This document shows, piece after piece, positions 7,995 through 18,200 of a stretch of DNA of 64,000 bases. The notes under the pieces were generated by a model. The model was not told the DNA's origin, did not search any database, and saw nothing but the letters and a program-made list of their open reading frames with translations. Made by a program: the position numbers and the translations under genes. Position 1 is the first letter of the stretch, and each line of letters begins with the position of its first letter. Location of the stretch: positions 124,001-188,000 of the forward strand of contig NZ_LFCT01000001.1 of the NCBI RefSeq assembly GCF_008692605.1, given 5' to 3'. This stretch comes from Sphingobium estronivorans. GTDB lineage: Bacteria > Pseudomonadota > Alphaproteobacteria > Sphingomonadales > Sphingomonadaceae.

Positions 7995-8410
7995 ATGCGG
8001 GGTTCGTTGCGCTCGCATTGGCGGCCTTGATGCTAACGATGGATGCGGCGGTGCAGGAAGATCCACTGTCTGGATTGGTCACCTCCGACTATGGCAGAAT
8101 TATCCTACGCCCGATGCACAGGCACATCCCGACCCTAAGCTGATCTATCGTGGCGTATTCAGCGTTACCAAGGCGGCGCCGACGGCTGACAAGGTCGGTC
8201 CATCGCTCGACAAGGTGCCTCGATTCCTCAACTTGCTGAGGGGGAACGGTGTCCGCATCACCCCGGCAATGTCGTTGTGATCACTCACGGCCCCGCAACG
8301 CGATCGTGACCAAGGCAGACGCCTACGCTCGGAAGACGGGCACAACCGGTAACCCGAAGCTCGACCTCATAGCGAGGCTGCGCGCCGGTCATTTGCGGCC
8401 TGCCGACGTT
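7995..8410 (+). pseudogene. Decayed DsrE-family sulfur-relay protein gene
   Basis: An intact GGAGG and ATG at 7995 are followed by pieces of a DsrE/F-like protein in shifting frames. The pieces are a signal-peptide-like stretch, then PDAQAHPDPKLIYRGVFSVT and KVPRFLNLLRGNGVRI, then NVVVITHGPAT, then TKADAYARKTG and NPKLDLIARLRAG. At least four single-base shifts are needed to join them, so no functional product is expected. Intact relatives are secreted proteins of about 170-180 residues found near sulfide-oxidation genes. The 3' end runs into the convergent phosphodiesterase gene at 8389. The region carries no other recognisable gene. Confidence 0.7.
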
Positions 8411-10245
8411 TCAGCATCAAGTCCCAAGGTGCGTCCGGCAAAGCCACCCGCATCGAGATAGCGCGCTGTCCCGACCTGCTGGTAGCGCAGGGTCGTGCGC
8501 AAGCCACTCGCTGCCGGTGTCGATCGCGCGGTGACGGAGCGCACCTTCGGAAGACCAAATCCAGGCATCGCCTCCCGGAAGACCCGACCGATGAGATAGC
8601 CGTGAGCCGGCGGCCTCAATCCCAGCAGATGCAACATGGTCTGCCCGACATCTGCGTTGCTGACCGGTACCGGGTCGACGAAACGCACGCGGAAGTCTGG
8701 GCCGATTGCGGCGGTGAAGTTCAGCGTGTCGCCGCGCCCAAAGCTGCCGTGCATCCCCTGACCCTGCTGGAGCGTGCCATCGGCGACCTCGATCTGGCAG
8801 TTCGTCGCGATCGCGCAACTCCCCGCTTCCGACCGGAAGTTGACGACGATCGAGGGCGTCGGCGTGGCCGCGTGGCCTTTGAGATTGATCGCGGAGAGCG
8901 GCAAGGTGCCGGGTATCACGCCGAACACATCGTCGACGAAGATGCCGCTGACATAATCCTGGGCAAGCAGCGCCTCGATAGTCTTCACGGCAAGCGCGCG
9001 ATCCTTCGCCGGCAGGTAGAGAAGGTCCGATCCGCCATTGGCCGCCACGACGATCTGCGGCCGGGCCGGATCGGGACCGAGCAGGGCGTTGCCACGGCTC
9101 GGATGTGCGTCATCTGCGAGACGGGCATTCCTTGCCTCCGGATCGAAGACCGGCAGCGCGAGCGCCTTAGCGATATCGAGCGCGAGAAACCCGGGCGGCA
9201 GGAATCCGGCGGGCACGTCGCCGTAGCTTGCCTTGGCGGCCGGGCTGCTCGCGCTCTGCTTCGAGATCGTCGAGAAACCGTGATCGGACGTCACGATGAT
9301 ATCCGTCGTGTCGGTCAGGCCCAGCGCATCTAGAGCTGCTCGCAGTTTGCCAAGATCACCATCGGCATTGCGGATCGCCGCAAAGGTCGAGGGCCCGTTG
9401 ATACCGGGTGTCAGCGCGTTGAGGCTGTCGCCCTGGTTATGCTGCGTGCCGTCCGGATCGCGCGACCAGAACACCATCGCAAACGGACGGCCTCGCGCCT
9501 TCAAGGCCGGCAACACGACCTTGGTGGCCGCGTCGATGAAATAGTCCTGCTGCGTGATGTTCGCGGATGTCGTGCCGGGTGTCTTGAAATCTCCCGATTT
9601 GCCATTCTCGCCGCGGCTGGGCGTAACCAGCGGCAGGTCGGCGGCGGTGAACTTGGCGGCAACGTCTGCCGAGAGCGGGATGCCGCCTTCATGCCCGGTG
9701 CTGTCGTCGAGAATCACCGTCTTCTGACCATCGCGGGCAAGGTGATCCTGGATCAGGGCGGGCCCGAGCTTCCCGATTGCGGCCGTGCCAAACCCCGCGC
9801 GACGCGCGGCCTCCAGCACCGTCATCTCATCGAGATAATTACCACCGAACTGGGCATCGACTTCACCGAGCACCGCATCGTTCTCAAGGAAAGGCGTCAC
9901 ACTGCCACCGGCGCTCGCAACAGGCTTCACCGTGTAGATCGTGTTACTGAAATCACCGGTATCGCCCAGCTGATGTCCGGTTGCGAGCGCCGAGGCATTG
10001 GCCGTGGTGAAGGTCGGAAAGACCGAGTGGCTATTGGGGAAATAGACCCCGTCATCGCGCAGCCGGGCGAGTTCAGGCGCCGTCTGCGGGGTCACGATCC
10101 TCCCTCGCAGACCATCGATCACGACAAGAATGACATTGTGTTGGGCCTGACGACGCGGGGCCGCGTTTTTCGCGCATGCGGGCAAGGCTGCGACCAAGGC
10201 CGTCGTACCTGCGAGCATCGCCAGAATTCGGACCACGCCGCTCAT
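8389..10245 (-). CDS. Alkaline-phosphatase-superfamily phosphodiesterase/sulfatase-like protein, exported
   Basis: A 618-residue protein with an N-terminal signal ending near PACAKN, possibly a lipobox. The alkaline phosphatase superfamily core shows VVIDGLRG as first metal-binding aspartate, PTFTTANASALATGH as the nucleophile region and TSDHGF as the Asp-His metal pair, plus a late HGSFGRGD loop. It should hydrolyse phosphate mono- or diesters in the periplasm; the substrate is unknown. Its start overlaps the stop of the acid phosphatase by 4 bases. It is the last gene of the unit downstream of the fluoride riboswitch. Confidence 0.8.
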   Translation of the reverse strand: MSGVVRILAMLAGTTALVAALPACAKNAAPRRQAQHNVILVVIDGLRGRIVTPQTAPELARLRDDGVYFPNSHSVFPTFTTANASALATGHQLGDTGDFSNTIYTVKPVASAGGSVTPFLENDAVLGEVDAQFGGNYLDEMTVLEAARRAGFGTAAIGKLGPALIQDHLARDGQKTVILDDSTGHEGGIPLSADVAAKFTAADLPLVTPSRGENGKSGDFKTPGTTSANITQQDYFIDAATKVVLPALKARGRPFAMVFWSRDPDGTQHNQGDSLNALTPGINGPSTFAAIRNADGDLGKLRAALDALGLTDTTDIIVTSDHGFSTISKQSASSPAAKASYGDVPAGFLPPGFLALDIAKALALPVFDPEARNARLADDAHPSRGNALLGPDPARPQIVVAANGGSDLLYLPAKDRALAVKTIEALLAQDYVSGIFVDDVFGVIPGTLPLSAINLKGHAATPTPSIVVNFRSEAGSCAIATNCQIEVADGTLQQGQGMHGSFGRGDTLNFTAAIGPDFRVRFVDPVPVSNADVGQTMLHLLGLRPPAHGYLIGRVFREAMPGFGLPKVRSVTARSTPAASGLRTTLRYQQVGTARYLDAGGFAGRTLGLDAETSAGRK

Positions 10246-10877
10246 TGTGCTGCCACTCCTGCGCTAATCAGCTCGGCCTTTGCGCGACCGAACTGTGCCA
10301 GAAAACCAGGCTGCTGCATCAGACGCTCCCCGATCATGGTGCCCCAAATCTCGCCTGCGGTGACGTCCGTCTGGAAGTGCATCGCGCAGACCAAGCGGCT
10401 ACGCGCATAATCGGCCGCGCGCGCCATGATAGCCGGTGCCCTCCGCGGCGCGAGCCGGGCCAGCACCGTCGCCATCGCGAATCCCATCGTGACATGACCG
10501 CTCGGGTAGCTGCTCTGCGGCGGATCATCCGTCGAACAGCCATGGAGGCTCTGATCAACGATCCATGGCCGGTTGCGCTTGAAATGGTCCTTTGCCCGAT
10601 TAGCGGAGGCCTTTTCCTCCGCCTGCAGAGTGTCGAAAAGCGCCTTGGTTTCAGGCAGGCGGGCGAGATCGAAACCCGGCCCCATCGCCTCGGCGAAGAC
10701 GGTCACGTTCTTGAGTTTGAAGTCGGCATCGGCATGCGCGAACTCCGCTGCGGTTCGCGACGCCTCTATGTCGTGCAGCTGCTTGAGTTCGAGTGTCTGC
10801 TCGGGTGAGCCTTCGGCTGGCGGGTTGGGCAGGACAAGAGCGGGCAACAGCAAGACGAGAGAATTCGAAAGACGCAT
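10242..10877 (-). CDS. Class A (PhoN-like) non-specific acid phosphatase
   Basis: This 211-residue secreted protein (signal peptide about residues 1-23) has the three parts of the PAP2/vanadium haloperoxidase site: KRNRPW, SSYPSGHVTMGF, and SRLVCAMHFQTDVTAG with the catalytic histidine and aspartate. Class A acid phosphatases hydrolyse many phosphomonoesters in the periplasm. Only 53 bases separate it from the EamA stop upstream, and its own stop overlaps the phosphodiesterase start, so it should be co-transcribed with the fluoride channel. Confidence 0.87.
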   Translation of the reverse strand: MRLSNSLVLLLPALVLPNPPAEGSPEQTLELKQLHDIEASRTAAEFAHADADFKLKNVTVFAEAMGPGFDLARLPETKALFDTLQAEEKASANRAKDHFKRNRPWIVDQSLHGCSTDDPPQSSYPSGHVTMGFAMATVLARLAPRRAPAIMARAADYARSRLVCAMHFQTDVTAGEIWGTMIGERLMQQPGFLAQFGRAKAELISAGVAAQ

Positions 10878-10930
10878 GGTCCGGTGTCCACTTCAAAGCG
10901 ACTGAGATTCAAGGAGGTGAGAAAAGGCGC

Positions 10931-11380
10931 TCAGGCGGTGGCTACGAGCACCGCGCCGCCGCCGATCAGGACGATGCCCAGCCAGCCACGCAGCGAGAGA
11001 TGTTCGCCCAGCACCGTCACGCCGATGATCGCGACGATGACGACGCTGAGTTTGTCGATCGGCGCGACCCGAGCGGCATCACCGATCTTGAGCGCGCGGA
11101 AGTAACAGAGCCACGACGCGCCCGTGGCGAGACCCGACAGCGTCAAAAACAGCCAAGATCGGGGAGAGATGTCACCGAGCGGCTGAAACTTCCCGGTAAT
11201 CGCGAGCAAAGCGCCGAGTACGGTGATGATCACGATGGTGCGGAAGAAGGTGGCGAGATCGGAGTTGATGCCCTCTACCCCGACTTTGGCGAAGATGGCG
11301 GTCATTGCTGCGAAGCTCGCTGAGAGCAGCGCCCAGATCAGCCAGGAGGCGGACGCGATTTCCATGGGACGCCCGCTCAT
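10931..11380 (-). CDS. EamA-family half-size membrane transporter
   Basis: A 149-residue protein with five predicted helices and one EamA/DMT domain ([20 protein letters not shown] at the start, [19 protein letters not shown] in the middle, [19 protein letters not shown] at the end). It is half the size of typical ten-helix EamA exporters and would act as a dimer. ATG at 11380 overlaps the stop of the CLC-F gene (ATGA), deciding the start against a GTG far upstream inside that gene. The substrate is unknown; the position suggests a role under fluoride stress. Confidence 0.8.
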   Translation of the reverse strand: MSGRPMEIASASWLIWALLSASFAAMTAIFAKVGVEGINSDLATFFRTIVIITVLGALLAITGKFQPLGDISPRSWLFLTLSGLATGASWLCYFRALKIGDAARVAPIDKLSVVIVAIIGVTVLGEHLSLRGWLGIVLIGGGAVLVATA

Positions 11381-13209
11381 TCCGCTTCGCCCGCGAGCTC
11401 TGCGGGTGTGGCATCGTCGCGGTCGACTCCGGCCGGCCCGACGCGCCAATGTTCGAGATGCTTGTAGACGATGACCTTGTCGGCGAGCAGATCGCCGTGG
11501 CGGCGGCAGAACCGCTTGAGCTCCTCGCGATGGCCGATCAGTTCGACGCACATCGTCAGATGCGGGTCGGACAGCTCCGATCCGTTCTGGCGAACCGGCC
11601 CGTGATTGCTGAAGCCAAAGTGGGTGTGATGCGCGACGGCGTTCATGATCCCGTCAGCCTTGGCCTGGACTACGAGTTCCCGGTAAAGCGGCTTGGCCGA
11701 CCAGAGGCCGCGCGCGCCCGACCGGCCGATCTTGTCGCCGGGTTTCACATAGATGCGGATCATGCCGATTTCGCTCGGCGAGACGTCATGGGCAAAGCAC
11801 ATGGCGGGGCTTTCTTCGACTAAGGTGATCGGAAACGGTGGGGCGATCGAGCGGGCCGGACGGGTCGCGCGGACGTCGCGGAGCATTATGTCTGGTGCCA
11901 GCAGCCCGGTGCTGTGCTTCGGCACCGCAATGCGCTGCGAAAGATAGATGCCGCTATGGCCCGAGCAGAGATAGGCGGTGAAGCAGGTGACCGCGATCGG
12001 CACGGCATTGCCCGCGCCGAACAGCTCGATGCCCATGATCGTGCAGGCGAGCGGCGTGTTGGCCGCGCCCGCAAACACGGCGACGAAGCCGAGCCCGGCG
12101 AAAAGATCGACCGGCGCGCCGAGCGGCCCGGCGAGCGCGTTGCCCAGCGCCGCGCCGATGAAGAATAGCGGCGTGACCTCGCCACCCTTGAAGCCGAACG
12201 AGAGGGTGACGACGGTGAAGACAATCTTGAGCAGCCAGCTCCAATGATCAACCGGACCGGAAAAGAAGCCGGCAATCGTCGCGTCGCCGGGGATCGCGGT
12301 CCAGACGCCGAGACCAAGATAGGCGCGCGTTCCGAACAGATAGACCATGCCGATCACGGCGACCCCGCCGAGCACCGGGCGGAGCGGGCCATAGGGGATC
12401 AGGCGCTTGACCCAGCCGCCGAGCGCGTGGTTCGCCTCGGCGAAGGCGAGCCCGGTCAGGCCGAACAGGACGCCGGCGATCGCCGCCTTGGCCAGCAGCG
12501 CGGGTGCTACGCCGAGCGCCGCCCTCGGATCGATCAGGAAATCGATATGGTAGGCCGTATGATGGATACCCCAGGCGTGGCAGGTCCAGTCGCCGACGAC
12601 CCCGGCGACGAGGCAGGGCAGCAGCGCACGATACTCCACCTGTCCGACCGCCAGCACCTCGAGCGCGAAGACCGCGCCCGCCAGCGGTGTCCCGAACACC
12701 GCACCGAAACCAGCAGCGATGCCCGCCATGAGAACCACCCGCACGCTCGGCGCATCGAGCTTGAACAGGCGTGCGACCGCGCTCGCCAGGCTGCCGCCAA
12801 GTTGTACGGCAGTGCCCTCGCGACCGGCGGAGCCGCCGAATAGGTGTGTGACAATCGTGCCAAGGAAGATCAGCGGCGCCATGCGCAGCGGCACTCCGCC
12901 GCCGGGTTCGTGAATCTGCTCGACGATGAGATTGTTACCGCCCTCCACCGACTTGCCGAGTGCGTGATAGAGCAATCCGACCGCGCCACCGCCGATCGGC
13001 AGCAGGAACAGCAACCACGGATGATCGAAGCGCGCCTTTGTCGCGACGTCGAGGCTCCAGAGGAATGCCGCGCACAGCGTGCCCACGGCCGTCGCCATCG
13101 GCATCAGCAGCAGCGCCCAGCGCGCGACGGAAACTGCATGATCGTGCCGGTTGCGCAGGAACCCGATCACATCGAGTGTGTCGAACAGATTACGAAACGT
13201 TGCGCGCAC
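11377..13209 (-). CDS. CLC-F fluoride/proton antiporter fused to a C-terminal DUF190 domain
   Basis: A 610-residue protein. Residues 1-440 are a ClC channel with [10 protein letters not shown] (residues 91-100), the gating-glutamate loop GREGT (129-133) and [15 protein letters not shown]. These variants fit the fluoride-specific CLC-F (EriC-F) clade better than classical chloride channels. Residues about 480-590 (IRIYVKPGD...[10 protein letters not shown]...[10 protein letters not shown]) match DUF190, a PII-like domain often encoded beside the fluoride channel CrcB. It should export fluoride from the cytoplasm; the DUF190 part may regulate it. A fluoride riboswitch lies 28 bases upstream of the ATG, which strongly supports the substrate. 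Confidence 0.87.
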   Translation of the reverse strand: MRATFRNLFDTLDVIGFLRNRHDHAVSVARWALLLMPMATAVGTLCAAFLWSLDVATKARFDHPWLLFLLPIGGGAVGLLYHALGKSVEGGNNLIVEQIHEPGGGVPLRMAPLIFLGTIVTHLFGGSAGREGTAVQLGGSLASAVARLFKLDAPSVRVVLMAGIAAGFGAVFGTPLAGAVFALEVLAVGQVEYRALLPCLVAGVVGDWTCHAWGIHHTAYHIDFLIDPRAALGVAPALLAKAAIAGVLFGLTGLAFAEANHALGGWVKRLIPYGPLRPVLGGVAVIGMVYLFGTRAYLGLGVWTAIPGDATIAGFFSGPVDHWSWLLKIVFTVVTLSFGFKGGEVTPLFFIGAALGNALAGPLGAPVDLFAGLGFVAVFAGAANTPLACTIMGIELFGAGNAVPIAVTCFTAYLCSGHSGIYLSQRIAVPKHSTGLLAPDIMLRDVRATRPARSIAPPFPITLVEESPAMCFAHDVSPSEIGMIRIYVKPGDKIGRSGARGLWSAKPLYRELVVQAKADGIMNAVAHHTHFGFSNHGPVRQNGSELSDPHLTMCVELIGHREELKRFCRRHGDLLADKVIVYKHLEHWRVGPAGVDRDDATPAELAGEAE

Positions 13210-13236
13210 GATTCCTCCCTGCTGCCTTGCGGCGCC

Positions 13237-13300
13237 TGGTAGGAATCATCGGCCCTTGCGAGGGCGGTTCGGCTCGAAAGCCCGGCAGAAATCCATTGCC
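13237..13300 (-). promoter_or_regulatory. Fluoride riboswitch (crcB motif)
   Basis: Read on the minus strand from 13300, GGCA-AUGGAUUUC-UGCC gives the first stem with its 9-base loop. An extra GGCU-UUCG-AGCC hairpin follows, then the conserved AACCGCCC, the stem CCGCCCUCGCAAGGGC, and the end CGAUGAUUCCUAC. The loop GGAUUU can form the family pseudoknot with GAUUCC near the 3' end (five of six pairs, one U-U). This matches the crcB motif consensus as recalled (AUGG-loop, AACCGCC, GAUG-CUAC end). It stands between a good promoter and the CLC-F gene. Fluoride binding should switch expression on. No clear terminator hairpin with a U-run was found, so control may be at translation. Confidence 0.85.
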
Positions 13301-13309
13301 GTTACGCTG

Positions 13310-13338
13310 ACTATGACGTCCGAGCCAAAGCGGGTCAA
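13310..13338 (-). promoter_or_regulatory. Sigma70-like promoter of the fluoride operon
   Basis: On the minus strand TTGACC (13338-13333) and CATAGT (13315-13310) are separated by exactly 17 bases. Transcription would begin a few bases before the riboswitch stem at 13300, so the whole aptamer is in the leader. Confidence 0.65.
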
Positions 13339-13404
13339 CGGACCGAAACTAGAAAATGCTGCAATGCGACGTATGGCTGTCCGAAGATCTCGAACCACGT
13401 CCGC

Positions 13405-14133
13405 TCATTGGCCGTTGGTGGTCGCTATCCGCTTGCCGACAATACGCCGGTTGAGGGCCCAGACGATGAGCGCCCAAGCGGTGCCGAAAGACCACCCCGC
13501 GATTACATCGCTCGGATAATGCACCCCGAGATAGATACGGCACATGCCGATCAGGATGACGATGAGGCAGAAGAAGGCGACGATCGCGATACGGCCGACA
13601 CGAGCGCGTCGATCCGCAGGCGTGATGCTGTCCGCAAGCATCAGCGCCAGCGTCAGATAGGTTGCCGCCGAATTCATCGCGTGCCCGCTCGGGAAGCTGG
13701 CGCTGGTGGCTTGGGCGAGGTGAGGGACCAGGTCGGGACGCGGCCGCGCGATCCAGACCTTGATGGTGTCGCTGATCAACGAACTGCCGATCATCGAGCA
13801 GGCTAGCCAAAGCGCCTCCGCACGCTTGCGAGCGTAAGCCAGCCAGATCACACCCGCCGATCCGCACAGGCAAAGCAACGTGACACCGCCGAGTGCATTC
13901 ACATCGATGACCGACTGCAACAACCAGCGCGGTCCGATCGGCGTTCCCAGGTCTCCGGGAATGCGCAAAGCCAGCAGAATTCGGCAATCGAGAGCGAAGC
14001 GCTCCCCTTCCATCAGTTCATGTCCGAGATAGACGCCGAGCAGGATGAGCGAAATCATGAGTAGCCCGATAGCGGGCCACAAAAACGTCGCTGGTCGACG
14101 CGCGCCGGTGCTGCCTTGAGACACGCGGATCAT
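13405..14133 (-). CDS. PAP2-family membrane phosphatase
   Basis: This 242-residue membrane protein has about six helices and the three-part PAP2 site: KVWIARPRPD, SFPSGHAMNS, and CRIYLGVHYPSDVIAG. It probably dephosphorylates a lipid pyrophosphate or phosphate at the periplasmic face. ATG at 14133 is chosen because the preceding gene stops at 14165 and an earlier start would overlap it by 44 bases. It is the last gene of the minus-strand group beginning with the TolC gene. About 100 bases follow before the fluoride riboswitch and hold that operon's promoter. Confidence 0.83.
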   Translation of the reverse strand: MIRVSQGSTGARRPATFLWPAIGLLMISLILLGVYLGHELMEGERFALDCRILLALRIPGDLGTPIGPRWLLQSVIDVNALGGVTLLCLCGSAGVIWLAYARKRAEALWLACSMIGSSLISDTIKVWIARPRPDLVPHLAQATSASFPSGHAMNSAATYLTLALMLADSITPADRRARVGRIAIVAFFCLIVILIGMCRIYLGVHYPSDVIAGWSFGTAWALIVWALNRRIVGKRIATTNGQ

Positions 14134-14164
14134 CGAAGATACCCGCCGAACTGCAACACGATGA

Positions 14165-15208
14165 TCACAGCGTATTGAACACGACAAGGCTCGCACCATT
14201 TGATCCATCGGTGGGTGCAGCGACGATATATTGCCGACGGCTCGAGATCAGCAGCCCCGTTCTCGCCCCCTTGGGCGTGACCAATCGCTTGATCTCGACC
14301 GTCTGATCCGGGCGTGACACGTCGTAGACGCCAAGCAAGCCGTCACCTCCCGGGACATAGACCCGGTGGCGCGCTGCGTCGAAGGCGATGTCATCCGAGT
14401 CCGTCGGCACATCGACCGTTTGCGTGATCGCGCCGGTATCCGCGTTCAGCACCGTCATAAAACCACGCCGACCAATGACAAAGAGCCTGTGGTGGAGGGC
14501 ATCGAAGGCGATAGCGGAGTTGCGCTCGGCCTTTCCGACCGGCCATTGAGCTCTGAGCCGCAAGGTTTTGGCGTCGACGACCGCCACCATGTTGGTGTCG
14601 GCCATATCGACGAACAGGCGGTTGTTGGCTGGGTCGAGGGCAATGGGCTGGAGGTGGATCGAGGGCAGCTCGGCCGATTGCAGCACCTTGCCGGTGTCCG
14701 GGTCGATCGCGATGATAGTCGACTTCGCCATCTTCACGCGGTCGCCGCCCGTGGTCACGTAGAGGCGATTGGTCCGCGCATCGTAAAGCGTGCAGTTCGC
14801 GCCGAGTTCGAGCGGTAGATCCCGGATCGTGCGCAACGTTGCGGCGTCGATGAGGCGCGATTTCGAGGCTTCGCTGTCGACGATCAGGATCGTAGGTCGG
14901 CCCGATCGGATCACGATATTGTGGGGACTAACGAACCCGGTGAGGCTCAGGACCTTCGCGCCCTTGCCGAGATCGACAACCTCGACGGTGCCTTGATCCG
15001 AAGCCGTGGCGAACAGGCGACCACGACGTTCGTCGAACGCGAGGTGATCAAAGCCGCCGCTCACTCCTGGAAGGCTGATTGTCCTGGCTGGCTCGTCAGC
15101 CTTTGATGCAGGCGCATTGGCCCCAAGGGTGATAGGTACTGCTGACAGCGCGAGTGCGGCTCCAAGGCGACCCGCCATGAGCGGGCGTAGCCCAAATCGT
15201 TCTTTCAT
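14165..15208 (-). CDS. YncE-like beta-propeller protein, exported
   Basis: The product has about 347 residues with a signal peptide (residues 1-30). Repeated blades of the kind FDERRGRLFATASDQGTVEVVDL and DPANNRLFVDMADTNMVAVVD indicate a seven-bladed YncE/surface-layer type propeller in the periplasm. No catalytic motif is seen; such proteins bind ligands or partner proteins. The start MKERFG at 15208 is followed by a basic-hydrophobic signal. It lies 40 bases after the RND pump and before a PAP2 phosphatase, so it is probably part of that envelope-related operon. Confidence 0.8.
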   Translation of the reverse strand: MKERFGLRPLMAGRLGAALALSAVPITLGANAPASKADEPARTISLPGVSGGFDHLAFDERRGRLFATASDQGTVEVVDLGKGAKVLSLTGFVSPHNIVIRSGRPTILIVDSEASKSRLIDAATLRTIRDLPLELGANCTLYDARTNRLYVTTGGDRVKMAKSTIIAIDPDTGKVLQSAELPSIHLQPIALDPANNRLFVDMADTNMVAVVDAKTLRLRAQWPVGKAERNSAIAFDALHHRLFVIGRRGFMTVLNADTGAITQTVDVPTDSDDIAFDAARHRVYVPGGDGLLGVYDVSRPDQTVEIKRLVTPKGARTGLLISSRRQYIVAAPTDGSNGASLVVFNTL

Positions 15209-15248
15209 CTCGAATGCTTTCCGCAATTTGGAATTTTAACGATGCGTA

Positions 15249-18200
15249 TCACTGCGCTTGCACGGCGGCTTCCGGCGGTTGCGGTTTCGGATCGCCACGG
15301 CCGAGGGTCAGCCGAACCATCACTGGCATAGCGATCAGCACGAGAGGATATTGCAGTAGCAGACCCGCGATGATGGCGATCGCAAGCGGCTGCTGGATGC
15401 CCGAGCCCTGGCCGATAGCGAGCGCCAACGGCAGGAGGGTGAGGATCGCGGCGGCGGTCGTCATGGTGATCGGCCGCAATCGGTTCCGGCTTGCCTCGCG
15501 GATGGCATCGCGCAGCGGCATGTCATGAGACAGCTCTTCGAGTTCCGACATGTAGAAGATCGCCATCTCGGTGCCGATGCCGATGATCATCGTCATGCCC
15601 ATCAGCGCGGTGATGTTGAGCTCGACGCCGGTCAGCCACAGCGCGGTGAACACGGCGGTGGTCGAGAGCAACGAGCAGGCGATGATGATCGTCGGGCGCC
15701 AGAACTGGCGATAGAGGATCAGGAGAAGCACGAACTCGGCGATGAGCGCCGCCGCGAACACTTTGGTCAGGCCGGCGAACGCGATCTGCTGTTGGGCATA
15801 GAGGCCACCCAGCTCGTACCGAATGCCGGGAGCGAGCGTCCCGGGCTTGTCGAGCAAAGTCTTCACGTCTCCGACCGCAGCGCCAAGACCCCGGCCGTCG
15901 ATGCGGCCGGTTACCGCGATCATCGGCTCGAGGTTCTCACGGGTTATCTGCGGTTGCCCTGCCTCCGCCGTGATGTCGGCGACGCGTTCCAGCGGGAAGA
16001 TGTGACCGTCGGTGGCGCGAATCGGCAGCCTGGCGAGCTGGGCCTGGCTAATCGTCATGGCGTTCGGCAGGCGCACGCGGACATCGACCACCTTGGTCGA
16101 TTGCGGAACCGAGGTGGCGACCGTGCCGGTGAGCGCGGTGTTGAGTGCGGCCTCGACATCGGCGGGAGCCACGCCTTCGACGCCAGCGCGTATCGGGTCC
16201 ACCTTCACATTAAGGGCATCGCCGGCGAGTTTTACGCCGCTCTTCACTTCGACGACACCGCCGATCTTCTTGATCGCTTCGGCGACTTTTTCCGCTTGAG
16301 GACGCAGCGCAGCGATGTCCGAGGAATAGAGCTTTATCTCGATCGGCTGCGGCACGGCCGTGAGGTCGCCGATTAGATCCTCCATCAACTGCGCGACCTC
16401 GACATCCACGCCGGGGACGGTTTCGAGCACCTTGGCGCGCGTCTCCGACATGATCTGCTCGGTCGGCTTGCTGTGGTCGGTCTTCAGCTTGACGAAATAG
16501 TCGCCGCGATAGCTTTGCCCGAGATTGCCACCCAAGCTTGTGCCCAGCCGCCGCGAGAAGGTTTCGACATCGGGGTTGGCGCGCAGCAGCGCGTCGATCT
16601 GGCCGATCTCCCGGTCGCTCTCCGCGAGCGAGGTGCCGGCCGCGGTGTAGTAGTCGAGAATGAAGCCGCCCTCATCGACCTTCGGCATGAAGCCGCTCGG
16701 CACCTTCGAATAGCCAAGATAACCAACGGCCAGCAGAGGCACGAGAATAACCGCAAGGATCCAAGGGCGCCGGTTGAGCCCGTCGAGCGCCTTGTCGTGC
16801 CGCTTGGCGAGCCAGCCTTCGCCGGCGGCACCCGGATCCTTCCATTTCTTGAAGTCGATCAACTGGCGCGCCAGAACGGGCACGATGAAGGCCGTCATCG
16901 CCCAGGAAATGGCAAGCGCTGCGGCCATGGTGATCGACAGCGCCTTCGAGAAGGCTCCTGTCACTCCGGTGAGGAACGAGAGTGGCAGGAAGACGATCAA
17001 TGTGGCCAGACTTGAGCCTGTCAGCGGCTTCATGAATTCGTGCGCGGCCGGCAGAACGGCGGCGTCACCTGCGACTTCACCTTTTTCGTTCGTGGCGCCC
17101 GCACGCCTCGCGATATGCTCGATCATGACGATGACGTCGTCGATGAGCAGGCCGACAGCGGCGGCGATGCCGCCCAGCGTCATGATGTTGAAGCTCATGC
17201 CGAGGACGCTGAGCACCAGCACGGTCGTGGCCAGGGTTGCGGGCACGACGATGATCGCGACCAGCGTCACACGCCAGCTGCGCAGGAAGAAGAGCAGCAC
17301 TGCCGCTGCGAGGACGAGGCCGATCAGGACGGCGTCACGGACGCTCGCCACCGATTGTTTGACCAGAATGCTCTGATCGTACCAGTTGACGATCTTCACG
17401 CCCGGCGGGAGCTTGAACCCGGCAAGCGCCTTGGTGACCTCCTTCTCGATCTGGACCGCGTTGCCGTCTGGCTGTTCGTAGATCATGAACAGGACGGCCG
17501 GCTTGCCGTCCTCGACGATGCGCTGGAACTGCGGGACGATGCCGTTCTGGACGGTCGCCACGTCGCGCACCCGCACCACGCCAGCGGGATCGGACTTTAT
17601 GACGATGTCGCCGATCTGCTGCGGCGTGACGACGCTGCGATCGGCGATGACGAGCGAGAGACGCCCGCGGTCCTGAACCTGGCCGACCGCGCTTAGCACA
17701 TTGCCGCCGCGGATCGCGGTCGCGAGATCGGTCATTGCCATATTATAGCTGGCGAGGCGCGCCGGATCGGCCAGCACCTCTATTTCGGCGGTCTCCATGC
17801 TCTGGACGTTGACACGCGCAAGGCCGGTAATGCCCGAAAGCAGCGGCGTGATCTGGTAGCGCGCGATATCCTGCAACTCGACTTGGCTGACCGTGTCGGA
17901 TTCGAGCGCGTAGGAGATGATCGGGAAGACCGTCGGGTCCATCCGGCGGACGTTGTATTGCGTGCCGGCCGGCAGCTTGGTCAGCGTGCGCGAGATCGCT
18001 GTATCGACCAGCAATGTGCTGGCGATCATGTCGCGGCCCCACCCGAAATCGACTGAAACCTGCGAGGAACCGCGCGTCGTCTCCGACCGGACATCCTGCA
18101 CGCCGGGGATGGCGCGGACGGCCTCCTCGACCGGACGCGTGACGAGGAGCGCCGTCTGATCGGCCGGTCTGCTCCCCGCATCGAGATCAACCACCACGCG

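Noticed and set aside
13349..13987. Alternative frame overlapping the PAP2 gene
   Set aside because: It lacks family motifs, while the overlapping frame holds all three PAP2 motifs.
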